Shown one piece after another: positions 5,411 through 5,681 of a DNA stretch of 5,681 bases. Below the pieces are notes generated by a model. The model saw only the letters and a program-made list of their open reading frames with translations. It did not search any database and was not told where the DNA came from. This stretch comes from Lachnospiraceae bacterium (GTDB lineage: Bacteria > Bacillota > Clostridia > Lachnospirales > Lachnospiraceae), in contig JAJQIE010000303.1 in NCBI GenBank assembly GCA_021199395.1, forward strand, positions 1-5,681. Reading direction: 5' to 3'. Position numbers and translations under genes: made by a program. Numbering within the stretch: position 1 is the first letter of the stretch; each line of letters begins with the position of its first letter.

Positions 5411-5529
5411 TCTGTCACATTCTCTCCTTAGGAACTGTCTGGTATCCCCGTGTCCGTATCCCGAAAGCTTTTCTCTGCCGCCGGATTTTCCATTTTGTGG
5501 AACATCATGGCGAGTTCTTCATATCACAG
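5411..5529 (-). promoter_or_regulatory. Upstream region of the AlkD-like gene, no clear promoter
   Basis: This 119-base stretch must contain the start of the AlkD transcript if the tuf terminator is efficient, but I find no good -35/-10 pair. Visible elements are AAGGAG (5424-5429); an ATGTGA start-stop pair (5415-5420) placed at ribosome-site distance; two copies of GTATCCC on the plus strand (5442-5448 and 5456-5462, a 14-base period); and a small dyad TTCCA-N5-TGGAA (5488-5502). None is long enough to call an operator with confidence. Confidence 0.3.
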
Positions 5530-5559
5530 AAAAGGCTTCCGAGGAAATCCCCGGAAGCC
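5530..5559 (-). terminator. Rho-independent terminator of tuf
   Basis: In the minus-strand RNA, GGCUUCCG (5559-5552) pairs with CGGAAGCC (5541-5534). The stem continues inward with one G-U wobble and two G-C pairs and closes on an AUUU loop. It is followed directly by four U (5533-5530). It begins 24 bases after the EF-Tu stop codon and separates tuf from the AlkD-like gene. Confidence 0.93.
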
Positions 5560-5583
5560 CTGATTCTACTGACAATGCTGAAA

Positions 5584-5681
5584 TTACTCGATGATCGTAG
5601 CAACACGGCCTGATCCTACTGTACGGCCACCCTCACGGATAGCGAATGTAAGACCCTGCTCCATAGCGATCGGATGAATCA
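5584..5681 (-). CDS. tuf: Elongation factor Tu (partial, C-terminal 31 residues)
   Basis: This is the C-terminus of EF-Tu, the GTPase that delivers aminoacyl-tRNA to the ribosome; the rest lies beyond base 5681. The visible residues [18 protein letters not shown], followed by [13 protein letters not shown], are the conserved end of domain III, including the R-E-G-G-R-T-V-G-(S/A)-G-x-V block found in nearly all bacterial EF-Tu proteins. It ends in TAA (5584-5586) and is followed by a Rho-independent terminator, so it is the last gene of its own operon (usually rpsL-rpsG-fusA-tuf, not visible here). Confidence 0.97.
   Translation of the reverse strand, partial: IHPIAMEQGLTFAIREGGRTVGSGRVATIIE

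Noticed and set aside
5442..5462. GTATCCC direct repeat as an operator for the AlkD-like gene
   Set aside because: Only two 7-base copies with no promoter to place them against; it is mentioned in the upstream-region entry but not called as a site.

Overview
The window comes from a low-to-mid GC Firmicute, most likely a Clostridia/Lachnospiraceae-type gut anaerobe. This is inferred from the gene content (a rubredoxin, an aldo/keto reductase with a two-cluster ferredoxin tail, the Firmicute-type TtcA-like PP-loop protein, an LSAPA-type HemW N-terminus) and from purine-rich Shine-Dalgarno sequences. No species can be named from the sequence alone. Every gene I can support is on the minus strand, so transcription runs from high to low coordinates.

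Layout in the direction of transcription. (1) 5584-5681 is the last 31 codons of tuf (EF-Tu), closed by a clear Rho-independent terminator at 5530-5559. (2) 5411-5529 is a short upstream region leading to an AlkD-like DNA alkylation repair protein (4664-5410). (3) 4494-4663 is a purine-rich, repetitive spacer holding a good sigma-70-type promoter (4552-4579) for a 52-residue rubredoxin (4335-4493). (4) 4106-4334 is a non-coding leader unusually dense in inverted repeats (five dyads between 4129 and 4280). (5) Then comes a tightly packed four-gene run: aldo/keto reductase with two [4Fe-4S] motifs (3083-4105), TtcA-family tRNA thiolase (1950-3086), MATE efflux transporter (488-1948) and the N-terminal part of hemW (1-491, running off the window).

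The last four genes touch or overlap: TTG over TGA, a 1-base gap, then TTG over TGA again. They are almost certainly one transcription unit with translational coupling. Four encoded proteins carry or are predicted to carry iron or iron-sulfur centres (rubredoxin, aldo/keto reductase, TtcA, HemW), so the neighbourhood has an anaerobic redox/Fe-S flavour. The MATE transporter and AlkD do not fit that theme in any obvious way.

I see no mobile element, CRISPR array, tRNA or rRNA, and no convincing new defence or metabolic system. The items most worth a second look are the multi-hairpin leader at 4129-4280, the 36-bp in-frame tandem repeat that gives TtcA a charged tail, the direct repeat across the end of the AlkD gene, and the extra segment in the HemW N-terminal domain.
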